Shown here piece after piece: positions 25,176 to 35,400 of a DNA stretch of 64,000 nucleotides. Origin of the DNA: Scytolyngbya sp. HA4215-MV1 (lineage in GTDB: Bacteria; Cyanobacteriota; Cyanobacteriia; Leptolyngbyales; Leptolyngbyaceae); NCBI GenBank assembly GCA_019359045.1, contig JAHHIA010000002.1, positions 552,401 through 616,400 of the forward strand, written 5' to 3'. The notes under the pieces are model-generated. The model was not told the origin of the DNA and did not search any database. It saw only the letters and a list, made by a program, of their open reading frames with translations. The position numbers and the translations under genes were made by a program. The stretch's first letter is position 1. The number at the start of each line of letters is the position of its first letter.

Positions 25176-27479
25176 ATGACAATGACACCGGATTTTCTCG
25201 AAATCGACGATCGTACATTTGTCCCAGCTGAACAGTTTCCCATCTCAGAATGGACCTGTGTTGTCAGTGAGCGCCCTCAACCTACGCTCACGCTCAAAGA
25301 TGACGATACGTTTTTGTTGACCGATACGTTAGGCAATATTGGCGGTTGTTCCCAGGATGACCTCAACGCCAGTATGGGCTTGTTTTGTAGCGATACCCGC
25401 TTTTTGAGCCGCCTGGAACTACAAATTGAAGGACGATCGCCCATATTGCTCAGTAGCACAGCCGACAAAGGCTTTGAACTAACCGTGCTGTGTACCAATC
25501 CTCGTATTGAAGACCAGATCGCTGCTGAGACGATCGGGATCAAACGCGAACTGGTGATCAACGGCGGATTGTTTGAAGAGGTGGAAATCTCCAACTACGA
25601 CACGCGTGCCGTCAGTTTTGAACTGAGCTTGAGCTTTGATGCGGATTTTCGTGATTTGTTTGAAATTCGGGGGGCAACCCGGGAACGCAAGGGGCAATTG
25701 CTCCGCTTTGTGCCAAAAGTCAAAGAACCGATCGCAGAAATCAGTCATGAAGAAGCCTCGCTGCGTTTAGACCTCGAAGAAAAGAATGGTCTCTTGCTCG
25801 AAGTTTTCCCCCTTGCCGACGAATTGATTCTCGCCTACCAGGGTGTAGACAAGATCTTGCTGGAGTCGCGCATCCAATTTGTGCAGCGCAAGCCCGATTT
25901 GCTCAAAGGGCACACTGCTATCTGGCGGTTAAACCTGGCGTCTCACGAAACTTGCACATTGGGCTATCGGCTCCAGATGCTGACTCGCAACCAGTCGGCT
26001 TCAGGGGTTAGCGCCCCCATGACGCTGGCTCAAGCAAAAGCTGCTGAACTGATGGAAGAACAAAGCTGGGAAAATCAGGCGACCCAGATCCAAACGGACA
26101 AAAACACGTTTAATCGCTTGATCGATCGAGCGAAACGCGACGTGTATGTGCTCCGACAAACGTTTGGGCAAAATAAAGCCTTATCAGCCGGAGTACCCTG
26201 GTTTTCAACCTTGTTTGGGCGAGATTCGATCATTGCTGCCTCGCAATTGCTCATGCTCGATCCCCACATTGCTCGCGAAACTTTGACAATCCTGGCGCAC
26301 TATCAAGGCAAGTTGGAGGACGATTGGCGCGATGAGCAACCTGGCAAAATCTTGCACGAAATCCGTTTTGGCGAGATGGCACGCTGTCAGGAAATCCCCC
26401 ATACCCCCTATTACGGGACGGTGGATGCGACACCGCTCTGGATCATGCTCTACACCGAGTATTTTGCCTGGACGGCAGATCACGAAACCCTGGAGCGGTT
26501 GTGGCCCAATGCCCTGGCAGCGATGGATTGGATCGATCGCACCTCTAAAGAAACGGGCTATCTCAGCTATTTCCGCAAATCCAAGCGAGGGCTGGATAAT
26601 CAGGGTTGGAAGGATTCTGACAACTGTATTGTGAATCGCAAGGGGCAGTTAGCCTTGGGGGCGATCGCTCTCAGCGAGGTGCAGGCTTATGTCTACTCTG
26701 CCAAAGTCCGGCTCAGCCAGATTGCCCGGATGAAAAAGCGCATCGACCTTGCCGATCGCTGGGAAGAAGAAGCCAGAGACCTGAAACTGCGCTTTAATCG
26801 TGATTTTTGGATGGAAGATCAGGACTACTGTGCCCTGGCACTGGATGGCGAAGGTAAACAGGTCGATAGCATTACCTCTAATCCAGGACACTGTCTTAGC
26901 TTGGGTATCTTTACGCCTGAAAAAGCCTATAGCGTGGCAGAGCGGCTGCGTGCACCGGATATGTTTAATGGTTGGGGCATCCGCACCCTGAGCAGTCTCT
27001 CACCTGCTTACAATCCCATGGGCTACCACATTGGTTCGGTTTGGCCCCACGATAATGCCCTGACCGCGATGGGGTTGCGATCGCTGGGTCTGATTGATCA
27101 GGCACTGGAACTGGCCCAGGGCTTGTTTGATATGACCCGCAAACAGCCCTACCAGCGTCCACCCGAACTGTTTTGCGGCTATGAACGTAGTAACGATAAC
27201 GATCCGGTGCAATATCCGGTCGCTTGTTCTCCCCAGGCATGGGCAACGGGCAGCATCTTCCAATTAATTCAAATGATGGTGAATCTCGTGCCCGATGCCC
27301 CGGGTAACTGTCTACGGATTATCGATCCGGCTTTGCCCGAAACGCTGAATCACCTATCGTTGAAAAATTTGCGGGTGGGTCCCACCATGCTGGATCTGGA
27401 ATTCGAGCGATCGGGTTCCATTACGGCTTGTCGAGTATCTCGCAAACGCGGCAATTTGCGGGTCATGATTGAGGCATAA
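25176..27479 (+). CDS. Amylo-alpha-1,6-glucosidase family protein (glycogen debranching type)
   Basis: The 767-aa protein has an N-terminal beta-rich domain (about 30-290) typical of the bacterial GDE N-terminal domain: DTFLLTDTLGNI, GLFCSDTRFLSRLELQIEG, then a C-terminal (alpha/alpha)6-barrel with GVPWFSTLFGRDSIIAASQLL, TPYYGTVDATPLWIMLYTEY, NQGWKDSDNCIV and YHIGSVWPHDNALTAMGLRSLG. The Asp/Glu-rich loops match the amylo-1,6-glucosidase (COG3408) group. These enzymes trim alpha-1,6 branches of glycogen or related glucans; in cyanobacteria the exact substrate of this clade is not settled. It is convergent with glnN and shares a strong terminator with it. Confidence 0.9.
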   Translation: MTMTPDFLEIDDRTFVPAEQFPISEWTCVVSERPQPTLTLKDDDTFLLTDTLGNIGGCSQDDLNASMGLFCSDTRFLSRLELQIEGRSPILLSSTADKGFELTVLCTNPRIEDQIAAETIGIKRELVINGGLFEEVEISNYDTRAVSFELSLSFDADFRDLFEIRGATRERKGQLLRFVPKVKEPIAEISHEEASLRLDLEEKNGLLLEVFPLADELILAYQGVDKILLESRIQFVQRKPDLLKGHTAIWRLNLASHETCTLGYRLQMLTRNQSASGVSAPMTLAQAKAAELMEEQSWENQATQIQTDKNTFNRLIDRAKRDVYVLRQTFGQNKALSAGVPWFSTLFGRDSIIAASQLLMLDPHIARETLTILAHYQGKLEDDWRDEQPGKILHEIRFGEMARCQEIPHTPYYGTVDATPLWIMLYTEYFAWTADHETLERLWPNALAAMDWIDRTSKETGYLSYFRKSKRGLDNQGWKDSDNCIVNRKGQLALGAIALSEVQAYVYSAKVRLSQIARMKKRIDLADRWEEEARDLKLRFNRDFWMEDQDYCALALDGEGKQVDSITSNPGHCLSLGIFTPEKAYSVAERLRAPDMFNGWGIRTLSSLSPAYNPMGYHIGSVWPHDNALTAMGLRSLGLIDQALELAQGLFDMTRKQPYQRPPELFCGYERSNDNDPVQYPVACSPQAWATGSIFQLIQMMVNLVPDAPGNCLRIIDPALPETLNHLSLKNLRVGPTMLDLEFERSGSITACRVSRKRGNLRVMIEA

Positions 27480-27483
27480 ATGA

Positions 27484-27519
27484 AAAAGAGCGAGAATCCT
27501 TAGGGATTCTCGCTCTTTT
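27484..27519. terminator. Bidirectional intrinsic terminator
   Basis: AAAAGAGCGAGAATCC (27484-27499) and GGATTCTCGCTCTTTT (27504-27519) form a perfect 16-bp stem with a TTAG loop. Each strand ends in a T-run. It serves the debranching gene (+) and glnN (-). Confidence 0.95.
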
Positions 27520-27556
27520 CAAGCTGTGATCGCAGGCGATCTCAACTCTTAAATCC

Positions 27557-29731
27557 TTACTTGATAAACAACATTTCTTGATACTTGGGGAGGGGCCACA
27601 GATCGTCTGCAACTTCCCCTTCCAGGGCATCCGCATACTCACGCACCTGATCCATCAGCGGACGGAGCGTTTTGGCACAGTACTGCATGTGTTCTTCGAT
27701 CGAAGCAAAATCATGTTGACTCAGTGCATCGCTCAGCTTGCTGACGGTATCGGTCATCAGCTTGGTCTGAACAGCCACCTTCTCAGCCGTTTCTGCCTCA
27801 AACGGTAGCCCAATTTGCTTCAGATTGGCGATCGTCTCAGCCAACTCAGACAGATAACGGATTGCAGCGGGATAGATCACCGTTTTCGCCATACTGATCA
27901 CCAGTTTGGCTTCCATCTCAATCACCCCGATATATTGCTCGGCGTAGACCTCAAAGCGGCTATCCAGTTCCGGTGTAGTCAGTACTCCTGTTTTTTCAAA
28001 CAGCTCCTCAATATACTTCTCTTTCAAAATGGGCAAGGCATCGGCGGTGGTGGGTAGGTTCAGTAACCCCCGCTCTTCCACTGCCATCTTGTGCCATTCT
28101 TCGGAATAGCCATTACCGCCAAAAACAACGGCACCATGGTTCTCCATCACTTCTTTGAGAATGGTGTAAGCCGCTGTATCCAAAGCGGTTCCCTTTGCCA
28201 ATTCCGCTTCCAATTTGTCGGCAATCCAGGTCAGAGAGTCCGTCAGAATGGTGTTCATTGCTACTAGCGGACCCGAAACCGACTGATTGGAGCCTACTGC
28301 TCGGAATTCGAAGCGGTTGCCGGTAAAGGCAAAGGGTGAAGTGCGGTTGCGATCGCCGGGATCTTTGGGAAACTCTGGCAAGCTATCGACCCCAAGGCTC
28401 ATCACTCCGGCATGGGAAGAGCTTTTTACCTCGCCTTGCTTAATCTGCTCGAACACATCTTCAAGCTGAGACCCCAAATAGACCGAAATGATTGCCGGCG
28501 GTGCTTCATTCGCACCCAGACGATGATCATTGCTGGCAGTGGCAACAACCACCCGCAAGAGCGGACCATACTTGTGTACGCCCCGAATCACCGCTCCGCA
28601 GAACAGCAAAAATTGCAGATTCGAGTGGGGAGAATCGCCCGGATCGAGCAGATTACCCTGCGTGGAATTGCCAACCGACCAGTTAACGTGTTTGCCCGAT
28701 CCATTGATGCCTGCAAAGGGCTTTTCGTGCAATAAACAGGTAAAGCCATGCTTCTTCGCTGTGTTTCTCAACACCGTCATGGTCATTTGCTGGTGATCAC
28801 TGGCAACGTTTGCTGCTTCAAAGAAGGGAGCAATCTCAAACTGGCCGGGGGCAACTTCGTTGTGTCGAGTTTTTGCCGGAATACCGAGTCGATAGAGACG
28901 CTCTTCCACGTCTTGCATAAAGACTTGAACCCGCTCTGGAATGGCACCAAAGTAATGGTCGTCAAATTGTTGTCCTTTGGCGGCAGGGCGTCCAAACAGG
29001 GTTCTGCCCGTCAACAACAAATCGGGACGGCTGTGGACAAAATGGGAATCGACCAAAAAGTATTCTTGCTCAGGACCACAACTCGAATTGAGAGGCGCGA
29101 CTTCTGAATGCCCTAACAGCTTGAGCAAACGGGTAGCCGCTTTGCTCATGGCAGCGTTAGAGCGTAAGAGAGGCGTTTTTTTGTCGAGGGCTTCTCCAGT
29201 CCAGGAAATAAAGACCGTGGGAATACATAGGGTAACGCCATTGTCGGTTTCCATGACATAGGCAGGACTGGTGACATCCCAGGCAGTGTAACCACGGGCG
29301 GCAGAGGTGTTGCGAATGCCGCCATTGGGGAAGGAGGAACCATCGGGTTCACCCTGTACCAATACTTTGCCCGTAAATTCTGTGAGGACGGAGCCATCGC
29401 TCTGCACTGAGATGAAACCGTCGTGTTTCTCGGCGGTGATATTGGTCAAGGGATAAAAGACGTGGGCGTAGTACAGTGCACCTTTGGAAATCGCCCAGTC
29501 TTTCATGGCGGCAGCAACGATCCCTGCCACTGAAACATCCAGTTTGCCACCTGTTTGGATGGTGCTTTTGAGGGACTTAAACACGTCTTTGGGGAGACAT
29601 GCTTGCATTTTGTTCAGGGTGAAAACATCCGTTGCCCAGAGTTCTTCCAGACGACTGGGAACTTTTGGAGGGAGCTTTTCGCGATCGGTAATCTGACAAA
29701 TTGCTTGAAATCGTAGTTCATTCCCACTCAT
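27557..29731 (-). CDS. glnN: Glutamine synthetase type III
   Basis: The 724-aa protein is a GSIII, which makes glutamine from glutamate, ammonium and ATP as a large hexamer/dodecamer. GSIII signatures are [40 protein letters not shown], the catalytic [46 protein letters not shown] and [20 protein letters not shown]. The C-terminal ~180 residues are the helical GSIII-specific extension. AGGA lies 9 nt before the ATG. In other cyanobacteria glnN is activated by NtcA under nitrogen limitation; here I find only a near match (CTA-N8-TAC, 29765-29778), too close to the start to be a classic activator site. Confidence 0.98.
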   Translation of the reverse strand: MSGNELRFQAICQITDREKLPPKVPSRLEELWATDVFTLNKMQACLPKDVFKSLKSTIQTGGKLDVSVAGIVAAAMKDWAISKGALYYAHVFYPLTNITAEKHDGFISVQSDGSVLTEFTGKVLVQGEPDGSSFPNGGIRNTSAARGYTAWDVTSPAYVMETDNGVTLCIPTVFISWTGEALDKKTPLLRSNAAMSKAATRLLKLLGHSEVAPLNSSCGPEQEYFLVDSHFVHSRPDLLLTGRTLFGRPAAKGQQFDDHYFGAIPERVQVFMQDVEERLYRLGIPAKTRHNEVAPGQFEIAPFFEAANVASDHQQMTMTVLRNTAKKHGFTCLLHEKPFAGINGSGKHVNWSVGNSTQGNLLDPGDSPHSNLQFLLFCGAVIRGVHKYGPLLRVVVATASNDHRLGANEAPPAIISVYLGSQLEDVFEQIKQGEVKSSSHAGVMSLGVDSLPEFPKDPGDRNRTSPFAFTGNRFEFRAVGSNQSVSGPLVAMNTILTDSLTWIADKLEAELAKGTALDTAAYTILKEVMENHGAVVFGGNGYSEEWHKMAVEERGLLNLPTTADALPILKEKYIEELFEKTGVLTTPELDSRFEVYAEQYIGVIEMEAKLVISMAKTVIYPAAIRYLSELAETIANLKQIGLPFEAETAEKVAVQTKLMTDTVSKLSDALSQHDFASIEEHMQYCAKTLRPLMDQVREYADALEGEVADDLWPLPKYQEMLFIK

Positions 29732-29981
29732 CGTTGTCGTTCCTAATTTCTTACTTGTAGTTGGCTAGTCAGGGTTACAGATTTTGGCATTGAAGACTAT
29801 GAGATCACTGGTACGGAGTACCTCCCATCCACGATTGCAATTTCCATGTGTTGCTTCTCATCGTTGCGCTCCGACCCTGGGCAGGGGCAGGGGATTAAAT
29901 CTCTTGTAAATGATGACGTTAATCGACTGGCTAAGGCAGAGAGCGCTTTTACCCTCACTTCAATTTCTCTCCCGATCTTGA

Positions 29982-30147
29982 GAGCTACCGTGTACACACA
30001 AGTGATCAGTGATGTCATTGAGTGGGTTGATCCCCCTAAATCCCCCTTAAAAAGAGGGACTTTGAGTGCTGAAGCCCCCTTTTTAAGGGGGTGGAGATCT
30101 CCAGAGGTTTCGCCTTAAATCGGAGATTTGTGTGTACACCGTAGATC
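29982..30147. mobile_element. MITE-like element with 22-bp terminal inverted repeats
   Basis: The left end GAGCTACCGTGTACACACAAGT (29982-30003) and the right end (30126-30147) match as inverted repeats at 19 of 22 positions. The inside carries CCCCCTAAATCCCCCTTAAAAA and CCCCCTTTTTAAGGGGG, able to fold. An 11-bp direct repeat GATCTTGAGAG is found at both ends (29974-29984 and 30144-30154), as expected for target duplication. No open reading frame inside. Confidence 0.75.
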
Positions 30148-30648
30148 TTGAGAGAGGGAATTGGAATCTAACTCCCCTCCAATTTGAACTCAGTTCGTTC
30201 AGAGATTTTTTGTTTAGAGATGCATCAGGTCTTTAGAACCGCTCTAAATCGTATGCACGCAAAAACGGTTTGATTGTATCGAAAATTACCGAGTACAGGA
30301 GAAGCAAGAAATCTTTGTACATTTTAAAGATGTGACAATCCGCGAAAAACCACCAACATCATCTAGTAAGACGCGGGGTGTCATTTGCCCAATCCTTGCG
30401 TTGCCACGATGACACCGAAGGGTTAGAAGCCATTGACGCGGTGGGTATCGCGGAATACAGATTTATCTGCTTCTGCCGTTAAAGATGCTCTACGGCATTG
30501 CAGTGGAACATCGCCAGCAGGTGACAGCGTTGAGGTCATGGATAGGCAGATAACTGGATGTCTGGATTCTGCGCTCTTTTGGGCTTGAAGGAATGCAGAT
30601 CAAAAAGATGCAGGCAACTGGCAGCCTGAGCATCAACTTGTTTTGCTA

Positions 30649-30682
30649 CGATCGCGGATTTTAATTACTCCTTCCGCGATCG
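30649..30682 (+). terminator. Hairpin followed by T-run in a non-coding region
   Basis: CGATCGCGGA (30649-30658) pairs with TCCGCGATCG (30673-30682), then CTTTTCTC. The stem is built on a HIP1-like sequence. No protein gene ends here, so it may end an unrecognised RNA. Confidence 0.5.
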
Positions 30683-30718
30683 CTTTTCTCTTACCCAGAT
30701 TTTTTCTGGGATGGCAGG

Positions 30719-30799
30719 TAGTGTATGAAAGGTGTTGTGGTATTTTTGAAAGCTTGGCTCAGCCAAGCTTTCAAAAATACCACAAACATGTCTAGAACC
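30719..30799. repeat. GGTATTTTTGAAAGCTT palindrome, copy 1
   Basis: A perfect inverted repeat of 24 bp per arm (30736-30759 and 30761-30784) around one C. The flanks AGGTGTTG and CTAGAACCAT are shared with copy 2 at 55727-55809. Confidence 0.9.
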
Positions 30800-30893
30800 A
30801 TTGCTCTGGGAATTACTGATTTGCTTGGGTGAGCATTGTAGTAGGAAGAGGCTGCGTCGATTAAGCTTAGCAGCATTCATCTCAAAGTTATCC

Positions 30894-32018
30894 ATGAACG
30901 CCGTACAGTTTGTCTCCTCTGCTGTTGTCCTGTCCACCCTGTCTACGGTTTTTGCGATCGCACCTGTCCAGGCTCAAGATTCCTGTGCTCCGATCGTCAA
31001 AGTTGCCGCAGACACCAAACTGCGAGAAATTCGTGCAGATAAATTTGGCATTGGTTTCAAAATGCCCCGAAACTATCGAGCCATTACCAGCACCTCTGGA
31101 AAAACCCAATCGATTCGCATCATTAATCCTGGCGTTTATGATTACTTACAGTGTGCCCAGAGGAATCAGGTCATGCTGGAAGGCTTTCAGCAAAGCGTAC
31201 TTGTGACTATTACTCCTACTAATGGTAAATATCAGACAGTCAATACTTTTATCAATACTCAATCTAGAAGATATAACACGGTGAAGACATTGAAAGTGGG
31301 TGGTCAAACTGCTGTATTAGCCCTACGAGATGGTTTTGGTATCACCGCTGTGGTTACAGTTTTATCCCCTGATCGACAATTTGCAGTGGAAGTTGAAGCC
31401 GAGTATAATGGTGATTTGGTAAGTACTTATGATCCGCACAAGGTCTCGGCATTGCCAGAGTTGAAAGCGGTGGTCGAAACCTTTCAATTTGGAGCTAAGT
31501 CTGCGGCAAATCTGCAAACTAATCAATCGTCTGTTCCTCCAGCTCAGGTTGCAACTACCCTTCGCCCGCTGATTGCCCAAATTAGAGCGGAGTTGCCAGC
31601 CGGTATGGCAATGCGGTTACCCACCCAAATTGAGGGCGTTGCCTATGATGGCAGAAAGTTTCCCATCTACGGCAAAATTCTGCCACCAGACGATGACCAA
31701 TTTACGATTCAACTGGTCGCAACGCCAGCATGTGATGTAAGAGCCTGTCTGGTGGGCTATCTGAGTGTGGCGCCGCTGGGTTCTGATTCGTTACCGAGCA
31801 GCGGCGACAAAGTTGAATCGATCAACCTCACCTCTACACTTCGCGGTAAGTATCTCTACCGAACATTCCCCGGTTCTGCTGCTTCCCCGCCAGTGAATAT
31901 CATTGTTTGGCAACAAGCGGGCTTTGCTTATGTGGTCAGCTCTTTTATGAATAAGCAGAAGGTATTGGACATTGCTCAATCTATGGCGAATGGCGTGGTG
32001 ATTCAAAGTCAGCGCTAG
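30894..32018 (+). CDS. Exported hypothetical protein
   Basis: The product is 374 aa from the ATG at 30894, chosen because MNAVQFVSSAVVLSTLSTVFAIAPVQAQDS is a classic Sec signal peptide with cleavage after AQA. An ATG 31 codons upstream is possible but adds a basic stretch. The mature protein is beta-rich (GFKMPRNYRAITST, KTLKVGGQTAVLALRDGFG, FAVEVEAEYNGDLVS), with a second half having PTQIEGVAYDGRKFPIYGKILPP and two cysteines (ACDVRACLVG). No family recognised. It is likely periplasmic or surface-associated. The perfect palindrome repeat lies 110 bp upstream. Confidence 0.75.
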   Translation: MNAVQFVSSAVVLSTLSTVFAIAPVQAQDSCAPIVKVAADTKLREIRADKFGIGFKMPRNYRAITSTSGKTQSIRIINPGVYDYLQCAQRNQVMLEGFQQSVLVTITPTNGKYQTVNTFINTQSRRYNTVKTLKVGGQTAVLALRDGFGITAVVTVLSPDRQFAVEVEAEYNGDLVSTYDPHKVSALPELKAVVETFQFGAKSAANLQTNQSSVPPAQVATTLRPLIAQIRAELPAGMAMRLPTQIEGVAYDGRKFPIYGKILPPDDDQFTIQLVATPACDVRACLVGYLSVAPLGSDSLPSSGDKVESINLTSTLRGKYLYRTFPGSAASPPVNIIVWQQAGFAYVVSSFMNKQKVLDIAQSMANGVVIQSQR

Positions 32019-32401
32019 AGATTTTGCATTATCTGAATGGGCAAGTTTTGAAGTGAGGCGATCGAGTCGTCTCATCCGATTGCCACAGATGCAAAATAAA
32101 ATTCAAACGTTTAGAATTGTCGCGTCCCCCATTGAGAATCGGATCATGCAATCTGCTAACCGCGATCGCCAATCTCGCACCCTCAGTCGCATCGCTATTC
32201 AGTTCTTTCTGGGTTTAGGGAACAAGGCATTGGGGTGGCAAGGATTCGATTTTTGTGCTGAGCGCTTTCCCTCTACAGTTTGAAATTTGATCCCAGCTTT
32301 CCAGATTCATCAAAACAGAAGAATCCAGAGATTTATGTTTTTTAAAGCCGATTTGCTATTCTACGGGCATCCTAAAAATAATTGACTAAACCAATCGTTA
32401 G
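32019..32401. other. 383-bp intergenic region
   Basis: Upstream region of the large hybrid kinase. No gene, repeat or hairpin of note seen. Confidence 0.5.
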
Positions 32402-35400
32402 ATGTTTATTGATACTGCTGTTCTTACGCAATCTGAGCTAAATACTGCCATTATTCGTGATCCGCTGATTGTCTCGCCGGATGCCACTGTAAGGGATGCG
32501 ATTGCCCAGATGAGCGGAGTTCATACCCTCTGTTCAGCCTCATGGGCAACTGAGCATCCCCCTGAAGAACTGTACCTTGAGGCTCGATCTAGTTGTGTTC
32601 TTGTAGTTGAAAACCATCAACTGTTGGGAATTTTGACCGAGCGCGATGTGGTCAAACTGAGTGCTCAGCAGCGATCGCTTCATGACTTGCCGATTCGAGC
32701 CGTCATGACTCATCCTGTCATTACCTTGCGCGAGACTGCATTTACCGATCTGTTTCTTGCCATTAATTTGCTCCAGCAATACCACATTCGCCACTTGCCT
32801 ATTCTGGATGAGCACGATCTCATCATTGGGATTTTGACCCATGAGAGTTTGCGGCAAACCTCGCGCCCGGTAGACCTATTACGATTGCGCCTGGTGCATG
32901 AAGTAATGATCTCAGACGTTATCTGCGTTAATCCAGACGATTCCATGCTGACGATCGCTCAACTCATGGCAGCGCATCGGGTCAGTTCGGTGGTGGTCGT
33001 GCAAACACAAGCGGCTGAATCAGCTCAACTCACCCCATCGCAATCTGAGCAACCCCAGGAGCGTTCCGTACCTGCAAGACTCCAGTACCCGATCGGTATG
33101 ATTACTGAACGCGATGTCGTCCAGTTTCAGGCTTTGGCACTCGATTTAGTCACTTGCCCAGTGCAAGCCGTCATGAGTACGCCCATTTTTGCTGTGAACC
33201 CAAACGATTCGCTTTGGAAAGTGCAGCAAATCATGGAACAGCGCTTCATTCGTCGATTGGCGGTGACAGGTGCTCAGAATGAACTACTGGGCATCATTAC
33301 CCAAAGCAGCCTGCTGCAAGCACTCAATCCCTTGGAGATCTATAAGCTTGCCGAGGTTTTGGAACAAAAGGTTTTGCGGTTAGAGGCAGAAAAAGTGAAA
33401 TTGCTGGAAGATCGCACTCTGGAGCTAGAGCAACAAGTTGCAGAACGCACTGTCGCGCTCCAGACTCGCGAACAAGAATACGCCACTCTGGCAGCGGCAA
33501 GTCCTGTCGGGATTTTTCGTACAGATGTGGATGGCAACAGCACTTATGCCAATCAGCGCTGTTGTGAAATGTTAGGCATGACGCTAGAAGAAACCTACGG
33601 CATCGGGTGGCAAAAAGCTCTACACCCGGACGATCGTGCCCAAATTCTGGCTGAACAAGCTCGTGCCCGTCAAGAAAATCGTCCCTTCCAGGGCGAATAT
33701 CGCCTATTGCAACCCAATGGCGCTGTCCTGTGGGTATTGGGACAGGCAGTGGCAGAATATAGTGCCGAGGGACAACCTATTGGCTATGTGGGCACGGTGA
33801 CCGATATTAGCGATCGCAAACGGATCGAATCCGAACGCAAGTCCGCAGAAACGGCTCTGCAAAATCTGATTGCAGGGACTGCTGCTGTTACGGGGCAGGA
33901 TTTTTTCCCAGCGCTGGTCAGGCATCTGGCGCTGGCGCTCCATGTCCGGTATGCCCTCCTGGCAGAATTGCAATCGGGTGAACTTTCGACTCGCGCATTT
34001 TGGGCAGATAACCAGCTCCAGGCTAAATTTGTCTATGACCTAGAAAACACCCCGTGCAAACTGGTTCTGGAACGAGGCATCTATTGCCATTCGGTACAAA
34101 TTCGGCAGGCATTTCCCAACAACCGCAACCTGGTGATGCTAGAAGTGGAAAGTTATCTGGGGATTGCACTCAAAGACCCAGGTGGTCAGGCGATTGGATT
34201 ACTGGCAATCATGCACAGCCAGCCCCTCAGCGATCTCCCTCGACTACAAGCAATTTTGCAAATTTTTGCTGCCCGTGCTGCTGCCGAGTTGCAACGGGAA
34301 CAGGCAACCCAGGCGCTTGAACAACTCAACCAAACGCTGGAGGCTAGGATCGAAGAACGCACGGCTGCGCTCCAGCAAAGTGAAGAGCGCTGGCAACTTG
34401 CGCTGGAAGGATCGAATGATGGGATTTGGGATTGGGAGTTGAAAGCCAATCGGGTTTTTTATTCCAGTCGGTGGAAGCAAATGCGGGGCTATGCCGATAC
34501 TGAGATCAGTAATGCCCTGGAGGAGTGGTCAACCCGCATCCATCCTGAAGATTACGATCGCGTTACGACTGAGTTAGACGCCCATCTGGCGGGCACTAGC
34601 AATTTTTTTGAAATGGAATATCGCTCGCGCTGCAAAGATGGCACCTATCTGTGGGTGTCCGATCGCGGCAAAGCCTTTCGGGACGAGTCGGGGCAAGTAG
34701 TACGCATGAGCGGATCTGAAACCAACATCACCGAACGTAAACGCATTGAAGAAGCGCTACGCAGAAGTGAACATCGCTATGCCAGTCTTGCTGCCGCTGC
34801 CCCTGTGGCAATTTTTCGATTTGATAATGAGTTTAACTGCACTTATGTAAACGATCGCTGGAGTGAGATGACAGGCAGACCGATCTCTGCCGCTTTTGGT
34901 AGAGGCTGGATTGAGACTTTGCACCCTGATGATCGGGCCACCCTGGTCAAGCAATGGTTAGAACGATACGTTCAATCTACCGAAAGGAGTCAGCCATTCA
35001 ATGTTAGTGAAGGGAGACATTTGCGTCCTGATGGCAGCATCAATTGGTTCTACGTTCAAATCGTTCAAGAAGTTGATGCAGATGACAATGTGATTGGTTA
35101 TGTTGGTACCTTAACCGATATCACCGATCTCAAACGCCTTGAACAAGAACAGCAACGTCTGATCGCCATTCTGGAAGCCTCGACGGATTACATTAGCATC
35201 TCCGATACCACCGGACAAATTCTCTGGAACAATGCCGCCTTCAAACGCCTTTACAATCTGACAGAGCTAGCAGATTTGTCGCAACGAACGATTGCTGACT
35301 ATCACCCTCAATGGGCAACTGAGTTGATTTGGGAACAAGGCATCCCCACCGCGATCGCCCGTGGCAGTTGGATGGGAGAAACTGCCTTACTCACGGCAGA

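Larger units (their letters stand above)
29732..30893. other. 1.16-kb intergenic region between glnN and an exported protein
   Basis: No protein gene is seen. It contains a GGTAC-GGA-GTACC palindrome (29808-29820) in the glnN upstream region, a MITE-like element (29982-30147), a series of hairpins from 30377 to 30682, and a long perfect palindrome (30736-30784). Confidence 0.7.

Noticed and set aside
29765-29778. CTA-N8-TAC as an NtcA site for glnN
   Set aside because: It differs from GTA-N8-TAC in the first base, lies only about 35 nt before the start codon, and lacks a -10 box at the usual distance. It is kept only as a remark in the glnN entry.
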